This document shows positions 8,546-18,670 of a stretch of 64,000 nt of DNA, piece by piece (the first letter of the stretch is position 1; every line of letters starts with the position of its first letter). A program made the translations under genes and the position numbers. Below the pieces are notes generated by a model, which did not search any database, was not told where the DNA came from, and was given only the letters and a program-made list of their open reading frames with translations. The stretch is from Stentor roeselii (lineage: Eukaryota; Ciliophora; Heterotrichea; Heterotrichida; Stentoridae), in the NCBI GenBank assembly GCA_006503475.1, contig RSEH01000010.1:124001-188000 (forward strand), read 5' to 3'.

Positions 8546-9301
8546 ATGCAAGAAGCTCAGCCACCATCTCCAGGTTTTCCGAACCAGTCGCCTTTAAGTT
8601 CGAAGCAATCGAAGCGTGGTTGTAATTGCAAAAATTCTAGATGCCTTAAATTATACTGTGAATGTTTTTCTCTTGGCGAATACTGCAACAACTGCAACTG
8701 CGTCAATTGTCACAACAACTCGTCTTGTGAAGTAACTTTAAATTAGAATTCAAGAAAAGAAGCCATTCAGGGAGTACTCGAAAGGAACCCTCAGGCCTTC
8801 AGACCTAAGATTTCTCCTTATTCGCCCATGAACTATTCAAAAGATCTTGGAAGACATGCCAAAGGATGTGCTTGCAAACGCACCGGGTGCTTGAAAAAGT
8901 ATTGCGAGTGTTATCAAGCAGGCATTTCTTGCTCAGACAACTGCAAATGCATGGAATGGTAATTTTTAGGTAGCAAAAATGATTTGAAATGTGATGAAAG
9001 ATACTCTGAACTACCTGTTAAAAGGATAATTTTTAAACCAGAAGCAAGTTTGCCCAATTTGGAAGTGGTCAAAGGCTTCGTAGATAATGTTTTAAGGGGG
9101 TCGATAGTTAAGGTGAAAAAGGAAGAAGATATTGAGTGTAGTTTGATGTGTGAGGAAGAAACCTTGGCAAGTGAAGGAAATTCGAACCCTGGAATCGATT
9201 CACCTCATAAGAAAGTCTACACTTTTTCAAGTGATTATAAAAGGGTTGAGAGCTTGATATATGAAAATTTAATTGCTGCCTTGCAAAAGACTTCTGATTA
9301 A
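8546..9301 (+). CDS. CXC-domain protein (tesmin/TSO1/LIN54-like), two 15-nt introns
   Basis: This is a predicted DNA-binding protein of the family that includes LIN54 of the DREAM/MuvB complex. Its paired cysteine-rich CXC domains bind the CHR element. Three exons are joined by 15-nt GT-AG introns at 8732-8746 and 8959-8973, giving 241 aa. The first CXC is [19 protein letters not shown]...CNCVNC. The second, after the first intron, is [20 protein letters not shown]...CKCMEC. The second intron splits the final canonical Cys codon, so splicing is needed to restore CKCxxCKN. A conserved DLGRHAKGC linker-like element precedes CXC2. The C-terminus is acidic. Confidence 0.92.
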
Positions 9302-9335
9302 ACTCAATGAGTTTAGATTAGTTTAACGATAATAA

Positions 9336-9536
9336 ATGTCAATCGCTAGTGAAAACTATTTGAGTATTTTGTCTGTTAGAATGAAAGAAAAAGAGTCGAT
9401 TAAAGCTATTTTTGAGAGTTATCGGCAGGAAAGTGACATTTTTGTAAGTTTGTGTCTGGATAGCAGTGTTTCTAGTAGGAGAAATGTGGTAAATGATAAA
9501 GATGATAAGAAGTGCTTGATTTGTAGAGTATTTTAA
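9336..9536 (+). CDS. Small hypothetical protein, 66 aa
   Basis: This is an intact short frame 34 bp after the CXC gene. It is helical in its first 35 residues, then Ser/Asn-rich, and ends DDKKCLICRVF. A Cys four residues from the end after a lysine pair makes a weak prenylation-type terminus conceivable. No family is recognised, and it could be a chance frame. Confidence 0.35.
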   Translation: MSIASENYLSILSVRMKEKESIKAIFESYRQESDIFVSLCLDSSVSSRRNVVNDKDDKKCLICRVF

Positions 9537-10007
9537 GTTAAAAAGTTAAGTAGTGTAGAGATTCTTAAATTTTATCAAAATGGTTAGAATTTGTGTTTAA
9601 AGATTAATTTTGGTTTGTCGTTGGGACAAGCGCATATTGATTCTCTTTATACTTCTAAACCTCATTAGTTTACTTCATAAAATTTCTAAATATTATTAAC
9701 TTGCATGACAGCTATAAAATTTCTGTCTACTAATCAACTAATAAAAGCTTTTTCCATAAGCCGATTATTTTTATGATTTTCTTTTTAACAACTATTTTTC
9801 AAAAAGTAGAGCGTTAAGCATAAAATTAAATATAAATACTTCAACAACCATAAATAATTAAAAAAAATATTAATTTATACAAAACCCAAATTCCTTATAG
9901 AAATCTTAACATTTTTATCATTTTCTTTGAAAAATTCATTCTTCAAATCAACAGGTCTTATTAGTATCTAAACAGTTATCAAATGTAAAATGATGTAGTC
10001 TATTAAA
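9537..10007. other. AT-rich intergenic region
   Basis: These 471 bp have no convincing frame or RNA gene. They form the upstream region of the cyclic-nucleotide-binding gene. Only homopolymer runs and short AT palindromes are visible. Confidence 0.5.
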
Positions 10008-11588
10008 ATGGACTCAAAGTTGCAGAACCTCAAAAAAATCCTGGAAAAACCACAAGAGTCTCGTGACGCTATCGATTTGAAGCTGATAGCATCTTATATC
10101 TCTAAGGTCAAATTTTTCGAATCACTAAAAGATCAAAGGTTAATCTTTAAAGAGTGTTGCACTTATATTAAATACGAATTTGTGCAAGGAAATAGCTATG
10201 TATTCAAAGCAGGTGATGTCGGAGACAAGTTTTATATTTTGTTGAAAGGAGAAGCTGGGGTAATTATTACTATTAAAGAAAACAACTCATTCATCCCAAA
10301 AGAAGTGCTTGTCTACAGAGACGGCGGGAGTTTCGGAGAACTAGCCTTGACAGAGAATAAACCTCGAGCAGCTTCTATTTTCGCAAAGGTAGACTGTCAC
10401 TTCGCAATCCTAGACAAGTTAAATTACAATCGAATCCTATCCTCGATCCTAATCAAGAAGCGAAACGATTTAATTGAATTTTTACAGTCCCAAGCAATGT
10501 TCAAAAACCTAACAAAAGGTTCCCTTCTAAAACTTTCCTATTGCTTCGAAGAGAAGTCATTAAAAAAAGATCAAGTTTTATTCAGAGAATGCGAAAAAAA
10601 TGATTTTCTTTTTTTGATAAGAGAAGGTGAAATAAAGCTTTCTCAAAACTTAAAAATTCAAATGATTGACTCAAGTGAACCTGTGACAAAAGCAACCATT
10701 TGTCTTAAGAAGTTTGTAGTGAAAAAGGTTGATATTGGAATACTTGGCGTTGGAGAGATGATTGGATTAAGTGACTTGGATAAATCAGCATATTCGGCTT
10801 CTTGCATATGTTTCAGCCCGAATGCCAAAGTCCTCGCGATTAGTCTTTTTGACTTCAAGAGAAGAATCAATAATCAAGACTCTCTTAAAGTGATTACTGA
10901 TGGAACGAAATTAAGGAAGTTAATTCATGATGATAGTATAAAAAGTGCCACAAAAATCATCAAAGATCGGGTACAGTCTCCTTATAAAAGAATTTTGTTA
11001 AGCGAAACTTTAACACCTGGGTCAGTTGAAGAACTAAAAATGCAAAATTACTTGAAATTCACTTCAATTAGTCCTAAAAAAGACTCGGAAGATTCAGATG
11101 CTAGTGAAAATACAACACCTTATTGTAGCTTTGACTTGAGGAATCAATCGAAACCTGCACGTAGAATGTTTGAAGAAATAAAAATCAAAGGACCTTTTCA
11201 ATTCAGATCAGCCAGGCCAATGAGTTCAAAACACAGTACTTTAGATAGTGTTTCGCAGAAAATTACAAGACTAAGGAAAAATCAAATAAGACTCTCTAAA
11301 AATTCAGACACTTGTAAAAATTCGATTAGTTATGCTTCAAGAGATGAAAAAAATAACCTATCTTTGAATTCTTCGAATATGGAAAGTCTTATCAAAAAAA
11401 TTAAACCATTTGGAAGGAACCGAATCACTTATAGTAATATTAAAGAAAAGGAAGTTGTCAATTTTCATACATCTAGTAAAAAGAATTTAAATGTTAGGCC
11501 GAATACTCCGAAAAACTGGAGCTTTAGAATTGAATCGAAGGGAAGTCGAAGGCCGGTTTCTAATTATGTAAGAAACAAAATTACTTAA
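10008..11588 (+). CDS. Cyclic-nucleotide-binding-domain protein
   Basis: This 526-aa protein resembles PKA/PKG regulatory modules but has no kinase domain. The first cNMP domain (about 45-145) has a good phosphate-binding cassette, FGELALTENKPRAA at 109-122, with the ligand-binding Arg120 and Glu111. A second domain (about 155-295) keeps the fold pattern (VLFRECEKNDFLFLIREGEIK) but its cassette is degenerate (GVGEMIGLSDLD), so it probably does not bind. The C-terminal 220 residues are basic and Ser-rich with no domain. A decayed copy of its 3' end lies at about 18.2-18.4 kb, and the metallopeptidase gene follows 47 bp downstream. Confidence 0.85.
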   Translation: MDSKLQNLKKILEKPQESRDAIDLKLIASYISKVKFFESLKDQRLIFKECCTYIKYEFVQGNSYVFKAGDVGDKFYILLKGEAGVIITIKENNSFIPKEVLVYRDGGSFGELALTENKPRAASIFAKVDCHFAILDKLNYNRILSSILIKKRNDLIEFLQSQAMFKNLTKGSLLKLSYCFEEKSLKKDQVLFRECEKNDFLFLIREGEIKLSQNLKIQMIDSSEPVTKATICLKKFVVKKVDIGILGVGEMIGLSDLDKSAYSASCICFSPNAKVLAISLFDFKRRINNQDSLKVITDGTKLRKLIHDDSIKSATKIIKDRVQSPYKRILLSETLTPGSVEELKMQNYLKFTSISPKKDSEDSDASENTTPYCSFDLRNQSKPARRMFEEIKIKGPFQFRSARPMSSKHSTLDSVSQKITRLRKNQIRLSKNSDTCKNSISYASRDEKNNLSLNSSNMESLIKKIKPFGRNRITYSNIKEKEVVNFHTSSKKNLNVRPNTPKNWSFRIESKGSRRPVSNYVRNKIT

Positions 11589-11635
11589 TTTAATTAACTT
11601 AAAATTATTGGAATGGGTTTTGATTATAATTAAAT

Positions 11636-13744
11636 ATGTTACCTGGAAAACGTATCCGAGAAGATACTCCTAAAATTATTCAAGGCCCTTATAAAATCTT
11701 TACTAAAACGGGGAAATATGTAATACTTGTTTCAAGACTACCAGAAAACATCGAAATACCTACACATCCACAGTGTGTCATTTTTAACCCTAGGATCAGA
11801 AATCATGATGCAGGATTCTGCTTCATCACTTCCTCCAGTCTGAATGATCATAATGATATTAAATCTAAGTTAATAAGGATTCAAGACATCAAAATTATCG
11901 AAAATATTCCAACTAAAGAAAACATTAAAAAAAATATTGAAAAGTCTTTAATAGATATTCAAAATCATTTCAAGCAAATTATTTTAAAGATGTTTAAAGT
12001 ATCAAAAAAGATTAGGCCAAGATATCTAGCTTCAAATGAGGTCTTATTAGAATTATCTAATATTTGTGATGACCTGAAAACATTCTGTGAAAATATTCTA
12101 ATCCAACACTCTAAAGAAATTATCAAAGTCTTTGGTAGTTTCTGTAGTAAAGAGAAAATAGATGAGGATCTAACTCGAGAGCAGTTTGCAATCCATTTGC
12201 TCATTGCGACATCTTGCTTCCTTCAAAAAAAGCTGCAGCCTGATAGCATTTGTCAAAAAAAATTTTTCCTTACATCCTTTCATATTGATGATTTGTTTAC
12301 ATTTTTTGAAACATTTTCAGCTGAAAAGAAAATTTACATAATCGATGTATTTTATCAAATTGCTTATTTATCAAAACAGTTTATTGAGGAAGAATCAGTT
12401 TATCAAAGTATTTTCAATTTAAATACTGTTGATAATTCATTAACTTTAACTTCTGATATGAAACCTCTTGGAAATACTTTAAAACAAATTTTAAATATAA
12501 TCGGCTCGAAGTACTTTTCGAAACTTAAACCATCTAAGTATTTAAAAATAGTTGAAAAGTTTATTTGCTCTGTCCATGTAGTTAAAATGCCTGATTCATT
12601 AATTGGTTTGACCTTGATGAATTCTTCTGTATTAGTGAACAGTAAGTGCTTGGTTGACCATGAAAACTTACAAAAAAAGGGTAGATTTCCTGTTTGCGAT
12701 GCTTTTATTATAATTACATGCGTGCATGAATTTGGACACTTTGTTCAGCGAGTTGAATTCAAAAAAAAATATGAATGGTTTTCACACGATTCACCTGCTG
12801 ATATTATACAAAGTTTTTCAGAAAAGAGAGAAATATTCAGTGATTCAAAAAGTCAAAAAACCGCAAATTCAGATGTAAAGGAAAATTTTTTATACCAAAA
12901 TTCTTCAAGTCGCTCTAAAAGACACTCAAATTCCTTAAAAAGTCACTCAAAGAGTCCTAAAAATCTTTCGAAAAGACTCTCAAGTTCTCAGAAAAGTTTC
13001 AAAAGTTCTAAGAAAAATTTATCCAGTCCTCAATCAAGTCCTCATTCTATAAGTTTTTCTAATTCTAAGAAAAGTTTATTAAGTTCTCAGAAAAGGCTTT
13101 CTGATTTACCGAAAAATGAATCAGGCTTAGTCAAAAGTATTTCAAGCCAATTAAGAACCTACCCAAGTAATCCACCTGATATTATAAGCTTTAGATCTAA
13201 AAATGAAGATTCTCGTAATCATAGAAGTTTATCAAAAAGTTCAAAAAAAGGTTCAGATAGTCTTTCATTTGAAAAGTCAAAAGAAGTCTCTCTTACACAT
13301 AGACACCGATCAAGAAATTCAAGAAAAAGTTCAGAAAAAGCATTTTCTGATGATTTTCAAGAAGTTTCTTCTCAACAAAGACGTTTACCAAGAATAATTA
13401 AAAAAAGTAAAGTAAGGCCTTCATCTAAAGATTCAATCAATCCTAGAATTAAAAAATGTGAAAGTTTACAAGATTTAGAACCATCTTTGAACGAAGGAGG
13501 AGGACAGCTCATAACAGCAATATTCGGATATGAACCCGATATTTTGAACTATTATGATTCAATTTTTATTACCAATCCAAAAAACTGGGAACTTAGTGAA
13601 AGTGATTTTCGTGAAGAATTTCAAAAGCAAGCATCAAGACCAAATCCGAAAAGATTTAAAAAGTACTTCCCAGTACGCTGCAAACAAGTTGAGTCAATTT
13701 TTTCAGTGCGTTTGGGTATTTGTCTTAGTTCGAGAAGATTTTAG
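11636..13744 (+). CDS. Putative HExxH zinc metallopeptidase with S/K-rich insertion
   Basis: This 702-aa protein is of unassigned family. Residues 364-368 read HEFGH within a hydrophobic helix context (FIIITCVHEFGHFVQ), the zinc-binding signature of zincins. Glu620, in NEGGGQLITAIFG, lies in a helix that could supply the third ligand, as in gluzincins. Between them is about 200 residues of Ser/Lys-rich low complexity with repeated SSQKS/SSKKNL units. The N-terminal 350 residues are helical. No signal peptide is seen. Decayed copies lie at 14.5, 17.3 and 20.7-21.9 kb, so this belongs to a turning-over local family. Peptidase activity is inferred from motif only. Confidence 0.6.
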   Translation: MLPGKRIREDTPKIIQGPYKIFTKTGKYVILVSRLPENIEIPTHPQCVIFNPRIRNHDAGFCFITSSSLNDHNDIKSKLIRIQDIKIIENIPTKENIKKNIEKSLIDIQNHFKQIILKMFKVSKKIRPRYLASNEVLLELSNICDDLKTFCENILIQHSKEIIKVFGSFCSKEKIDEDLTREQFAIHLLIATSCFLQKKLQPDSICQKKFFLTSFHIDDLFTFFETFSAEKKIYIIDVFYQIAYLSKQFIEEESVYQSIFNLNTVDNSLTLTSDMKPLGNTLKQILNIIGSKYFSKLKPSKYLKIVEKFICSVHVVKMPDSLIGLTLMNSSVLVNSKCLVDHENLQKKGRFPVCDAFIIITCVHEFGHFVQRVEFKKKYEWFSHDSPADIIQSFSEKREIFSDSKSQKTANSDVKENFLYQNSSSRSKRHSNSLKSHSKSPKNLSKRLSSSQKSFKSSKKNLSSPQSSPHSISFSNSKKSLLSSQKRLSDLPKNESGLVKSISSQLRTYPSNPPDIISFRSKNEDSRNHRSLSKSSKKGSDSLSFEKSKEVSLTHRHRSRNSRKSSEKAFSDDFQEVSSQQRRLPRIIKKSKVRPSSKDSINPRIKKCESLQDLEPSLNEGGGQLITAIFGYEPDILNYYDSIFITNPKNWELSESDFREEFQKQASRPNPKRFKKYFPVRCKQVESIFSVRLGICLSSRRF

Positions 13745-14499
13745 TTTAATCTTAGAGTTTAGTTATTTCGCATTTAGATTTTTACTTTATATTATTTACT
13801 TTTAGAGATTAAACAGCATTATCTTATTAATTTAATCCTTTCAGGATTTGGAGAACTTATAAAACTAAAAAAAGTTTTATTCCCGAAGGGGATAATACAA
13901 GAAAATAATTAAATTGAAGACTTCTGGAAAAACCAATTCACTCGCAGAGTTAATATTATTGAATTTTGTTTAGAAATTTTTCTGAATCAAGTTGTCTAAA
14001 AGACAAACCTCTATAGTAAATTTTATGTATTCACATCGTAGATGTGATATACTCAAATGTTGTTATTTTAATTAAGATGCATCTTATAAGGTAGGCTCTT
14101 GAATATCAAATAGCTGAAGCTACAAAGAAATTCACTGTATTTAAAGGATGGATTTGATTGAAAGGCCTTATCAATACAGAGGTTGGTTGATTTAGAATGG
14201 TATTGTAAGTTAATGCTGGCTTTTATCGTACTGAAATCATTTCGCCGCTAAAACGCCTAACTATTGATTTTACTACTCTAAACCTCTGTTTTCTGCTCAA
14301 TTCATTTTCAAGGTGTTTAATTTTCAGAAAGAAGATATTAAAGAGATAATTCCATTGTAAACTCCAGAGTACTATATGCCCATCAACCTAATAAGCCATT
14401 TTGATTAATCTAAAAGTAAATATTGAAATAGGGCATAGAGTTGTCATAAGTCTTTTAAGGTATGAAAATTCTTTCAGAAAAACAATTTTAAAGTTTTTC
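13745..14499. other. Non-coding stretch after the metallopeptidase gene
   Basis: No intact frame is present. A perfect 7-bp hairpin (TCACATC-gta-GATGTGA) lies at 14031-14047. Parts may be further eroded copy of the neighbouring metallopeptidase gene, but the similarity is too weak by eye to claim before about 14.5 kb. Confidence 0.4.
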
Positions 14500-15138
14500 A
14501 TCTCTAAACATAAAAAATTTTCAAAGGATATTCCTTAATCCTTCTACATTGAATAAAGCCCATTTAAAAGTTAATCAGGCCAGCAAAGAAGCTATCTAAA
14601 CTAATAAAATCATAAGCTCCTGATTCAAATAAGTTCCACTTAATTTCGATTTTACCAAAGAGTTCGAAATTGGTTCAAATATTTGATCAGAAGAGTTAAA
14701 TAAAGTTCTTCTCAACTAAGACACTGATCAAGATACTCAACGCAAGGTTCATAGAAGGGTTATAAAGGCTTTATCTAAAGGTTCAAAAAAAATTTTCTCT
14801 AGACAGACACCTATTAAGATATATTAAAAGCACAGATGGGCTTCTTTTTGAAAATTTAGCTAATCATTGAATCAAAAGAGAAAGTTCAGCAGATATAAAT
14901 GATAATTCAACTATGGTGGAAATAGGTTATTATAGAAACATTTGAAGCAAGACAAATGTCCTGAACAATTATGATGCAATTTATTAAGATTTCTAAACAT
15001 TTTTGAAATTTATTTCTTGATGAATTTCAACAAGCATCAAGAAAATATTCGAAAAGTTTTACATGTACTTTCAAGTAAAAAACATAAATAAACATATTAA
15101 GTGTATTTTGGTATTTGTTTTATTTCGAGGAGATTTAA
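14500..15138 (+). pseudogene. Decayed 3' copy of the HExxH metallopeptidase gene
   Basis: This segment aligns by eye, in the same orientation, with the last roughly 650 bp of the gene ending at 13744. Shared blocks include attatgatgcaatttatta against attatgattcaatttttatta, gaatttcaacaagcatcaag against gaatttcaaaagcaagcatc, and a common end of the form ttttggtatttgt...ttcgaggagattta near the stop. Reading frames are broken by many stops and shifts. It is a host gene duplicate, not a mobile element. Confidence 0.75.
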
Positions 15139-15788
15139 TGATATAAGATTAACTCTAAACAAATGAAATATTTTATATTCGTAGTATTCGCTATTTTTTA
15201 TGTATTACAAGAATAGAAAACCTTTGTAAATAAAAACTTTGAATTAATCAAGCATATGCTGTGATAATAATACAAAAACACCAGCTAGCATACATTTTAT
15301 ACCTTGATCTATTTTATTTGATTTAAGCATTTTCGTTGATTTGGTTTGTTAATTAAGTAGGATAAAGCACTAACTCGAATAAAGAAGATTTATTGGATAA
15401 AAGACACTTTCTTGGTGAGGCTTAATAGGGAGAAGCGACTGAATAACTTAGTGGTTTAATTAAATACTGTAAAGAATTCTAAGTAAATAAAAGTTGATTT
15501 GTGAAAAAAATTAGGTGTCAAAATGAAAAAAGAATTGTCATTCTAAAGATGAAAAATGATTATGATTAACTTGGTAGCTTCTCAATTCAATGGTAAGTGT
15601 TATAGGTAAAAGCATGTCTAGATACAATATCATTCCTATTCAATAATTAGACTTATAAAATTATAACAAAACTTTATCATATTATATTATTTTTTATTGA
15701 CTTGAAATCTACGAGTCAGCGATAGCTCTAATTGAAAAAAAAAAGTTTTAGAAAGGCTTTCAAAATATTTGTTAATAAAACATCAAGA
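15139..15788. other. AT-rich stretch, no gene seen
   Basis: No frame of note is present. The sequence has many in-frame stops in all phases and lies between the decayed metallopeptidase tail and a tandem repeat. Confidence 0.4.
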
Positions 15789-15942
15789 TATATAGCATAT
15801 GATAAAATATATAAAGCGTCTGTAGAAAACTAATATTAAATAAATTCTGAATTCTTTCTAAGACTATATAGCAAATGATAAAGGTATATAAATCTTCTCT
15901 ATATAATTAATATTAAATAAAATCCCAAATTCTTTCTAAGAC
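15789..15942. repeat. Two imperfect tandem copies of a ~77-bp unit
   Basis: Copy 1 is 15789-15864 and copy 2 is 15865-15942. Each begins tatatagcawatgataaa, continues through an aatattaaataaa block, and ends attctttctaagac. They lie 43 bp upstream of the IFI6/ISG12-like gene start and probably overlap its promoter. Confidence 0.8.
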
Positions 15943-15984
15943 TTTGCATAATTCAAGTAATCTATTTCTGACATACAAATAAAT

Positions 15985-16788
15985 ATGTCATCCTCAAATG
16001 AAAAATCTGAAAGCCGATGGAATCTCTTAAAATATCTCCGAAGAAGTGAAAATTCCAATACCACTCCCACAACAAAAGACCATCATCTCAAAGAATCCAC
16101 AAATCCCGAAATCCCTTCAAAATCAAATGAAGATCAACCAAATTCTCCATTAATCTCCGAGAACCCGCTTCCAAATAATGATAATCAAGCCACTTCAACA
16201 GGTAGTTTATCGAAAACAATACTTAAAACATTATTGATTAGTGGAACTATCACGGCAGCGGCATCAGCTGCGCCTTGGCTTTTAGGCTTTGGAACTGCTG
16301 GAGTAAAGGCCGGGTCATTTGCAGCTTGTATTCAATCTGGAATCGGGGACGTCACTGCTGGAAGCTTGTTTTCTATCATGACATCGTTGGGAGCCAAAGG
16401 AGTTTATCTCAAAACGCTTGTTGGAGGACTCACTGCTGCAGTAGCTGGAGGAATCGGTCCGAAAGGTGAAGGAAAGGATAAAGGAAATGATGATGCAACA
16501 GGTGAAATTGATCTTGGAGTTGGTGCAAGATTGAAGAATGAGTTTTTAGAAGAGGTGAAAAGATCGAATATTCAAAAGGAAAATGATTTTAGTTGGGTTG
16601 AAGAGTTTCGAATCAAGATGTTTTTCAATCAATTGGAAGATAAAGGAGAGAGGATGAAAAATGGATTTTTAGAGAATTCTGAGAATAGGATTTACTTTAG
16701 AACTAGTTGGTCAGATATTCTGAAAAGGGGTCAATTCCAAAGTCGAAAATGTCGAAAGGGTGATGAAGTCACTTATATTTTTGAATGA
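15985..16788 (+). CDS. IFI6/ISG12-family-like hydrophobic protein
   Basis: This is a 267-aa protein. A Ser/Asn/Pro-rich N-terminus (1-85) precedes a small-residue hydrophobic segment (about 85-160). That segment has the order seen in Ifi-6-16/ISG12 proteins: LLGFGTAGVKAGSFAA, then GDVTAGSLFSIMTSLGAKG, then a Gly/Ala-rich helix. ISG12 proteins act on mitochondrial or ER membranes and on innate immunity and apoptosis in animals, and their role in ciliates is unknown to me. The C-terminal 100 residues are charged and helical. The frame ends at TGA. A second protein with a similar core starts at 23643. Confidence 0.6.
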   Translation: MSSSNEKSESRWNLLKYLRRSENSNTTPTTKDHHLKESTNPEIPSKSNEDQPNSPLISENPLPNNDNQATSTGSLSKTILKTLLISGTITAAASAAPWLLGFGTAGVKAGSFAACIQSGIGDVTAGSLFSIMTSLGAKGVYLKTLVGGLTAAVAGGIGPKGEGKDKGNDDATGEIDLGVGARLKNEFLEEVKRSNIQKENDFSWVEEFRIKMFFNQLEDKGERMKNGFLENSENRIYFRTSWSDILKRGQFQSRKCRKGDEVTYIFE

Positions 16789-17249
16789 AGATAGATTAGG
16801 TTTATGAATTTCGAATATAAATAGATAGAGAATGATGGAAAGAATCGTGTAATTTAAGTTTGCATTTTATTAGGTTATTTTGTAATTAAGGGTTTAATAA
16901 TATATTGTCTTTTGCATTTTTATAGATCTTTGAAAATAATTGAGAGCGAGGTAATGATGGATGCTAATTATTTTAAAATCATTTCTAATAATTATTAGTT
17001 TGAATGAATTAAATAAATTTATCAGAGGTTTTAAGTACTGTTTCTGAAGTCTTCAAGTTGATATTGGGCTGTGAAGCTTGTCTCAAAGCTATCTTATTGA
17101 TTAAATCTATAAATAAACCTCTTATCCTTATGCTTAAAACTAAAGATTATCCAAGAAAAATCAGGTAAGTTATTAAAATTCATATGAAAAGTTAAAGTTA
17201 TATTAATGGAAATCATATTTTGGTCTTTCAAACACTTATAGAAATACTG
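16789..17249. other. AT-rich stretch, no gene seen
   Basis: This is the 3' flank of the ISG12-like gene. It may include further eroded duplicate sequence, but I could not align it with confidence. Confidence 0.4.
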
Positions 17250-17900
17250 ATATTTAAGTAAAAATCCAAAGCTTTATAAATAATTATTACATGCATACAT
17301 ATAATTACTATAAAACCATCAGTCATAGGATATATATTGATATTTTTTTAGCTTTCATCATCAATCAAGCACTTAATGTTCTCTAATACAAAAGAATTCA
17401 TCAAGATCAAACCAATTAATAAATCAGGCATTTTAATTAAATTGACTGACCAAATAAACTTTTTAACTCTTTTAAATACTTGGATGCTTAAAGTTTCGAA
17501 AAGTACATCGAGCCTATAATATTTAAAGTTTGTTTTAAAGGATTTCCAAGAATTTTCAGATACAATGTAAACTTAATGAAGTATCAACAGTATATCAAGG
17601 AATACTTGATAAACTGATTTATGTAATTTTTCTCTCAGCTGAAACGTTTCAAAAATGTAAACATATCATCAATCTGATGGATTCAAGGACAAACTTTTTT
17701 GATAAATGCTATCAGGCTACAGCTTTGTTTCAACTAAGTACGATATTGCAATGAGTAATTGGTTGTCAACAGCTCTCGAGTTAAATTCTCATCTATTTTC
17801 TTGTTACTAAATCTTTCAAAGAATTTAATAAATCCTAAAAAGTTTTAGATTAAAATATTTTCACTGAAAAGTGTTCTATTTATCACAGATTTACATAATT
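17250..17900 (-). pseudogene. Decayed internal copy of the HExxH metallopeptidase gene, inverted
   Basis: The reverse complement of this segment matches about 12060-12740 of the intact gene. Shared blocks on the plus strand here include aagaattcatcaag, tcaaaccaattaat, aatcaggcattttaa, agtttcgaaaagtac and gacaaactttttt/gacaaatgctatcagg-type words in the same order as the reverse complement of the parent. Both ends of the gene are missing and the frame is destroyed. Similarity is clearly visible, yet third-position and indel changes are plentiful, so the duplication is not recent. Confidence 0.85.
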
Positions 17901-18200
17901 CTAATAAACCCTAATATGTAGCTAATATCTTCTGAGCAATAAAATCTTAAACCCCGGCACCCCTAATCCCCAATAAAAGACTATTTATCATACTTCTTTG
18001 TTTATCCTTTTTCATATATCACTTAACCTCTATATCTATAGATAAGATTTAACTAATATTACTTTTAAACTTATGGTTGGTTTAAATTATTTCGATAGGA
18101 CTCGAAGATAAAAAATTGTAATTTTTAATAGAAATAAACCAATTTTCCAATAATATTTGTTACTAGTTTCAGAAAGTAAGTTTTTCTTTAATACTTATAA

Positions 18201-18420
18201 TATGAAAAAGTTTAATAAAATAATGATCCTTTTGAAAAAAATGAATCTTTACAGTAATATTAAAGTAAGAAAGTTATTAATTTCATACCTCTATCAAAAG
18301 AATTAAAAATTAAACTGAAATATTCAGAAAACTGAAGCTTTGGAAATGAATCGAAGGGCAGTATAGCTCGACTACTAATTATGTAAAAATATAATTATTT
18401 CGTTTAAGGTTAATCAATTT
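18201..18420 (+). pseudogene. Decayed 3' tail of the cNMP-binding gene
   Basis: This segment aligns with about 11378-11610 of the cyclic-nucleotide-binding gene in the same orientation. Shared words include agtaatattaaag, actgaagctttggaa against actggagctttagaa, gaatcgaaggg, and ctaattatgtaa near the end. It has no open frame. It shows that the cNMP-binding gene, like its metallopeptidase neighbour, has been duplicated and lost in this region. Confidence 0.8.
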
Positions 18421-18670
18421 TATCGAAAGATTATTATAATTCTAATCTGAAAGTTAAATTGTTTTTTTTTTAAATTTTACGTGATTAGTAATTAATTAGA
18501 TCCATTCATGTAAATCACGATGAAAAATATCAGTTCTAGAAATACCTCAATCAGTGAAAACATTTTTTCATGTAAACTTTAAACGAATTAACTAATAAAT
18601 CACTCTATACAAGTATATTTCTTTTACTTAATCATCATCTTTTTGACCTAAACTAAATAACAAGTAATAC

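Noticed and set aside
9336-9536. G-protein gamma subunit, from a C-terminal Cys four residues from the end
   Set aside because: The helical pattern and length do not match and only the terminal Cys is shared, so no function is claimed.
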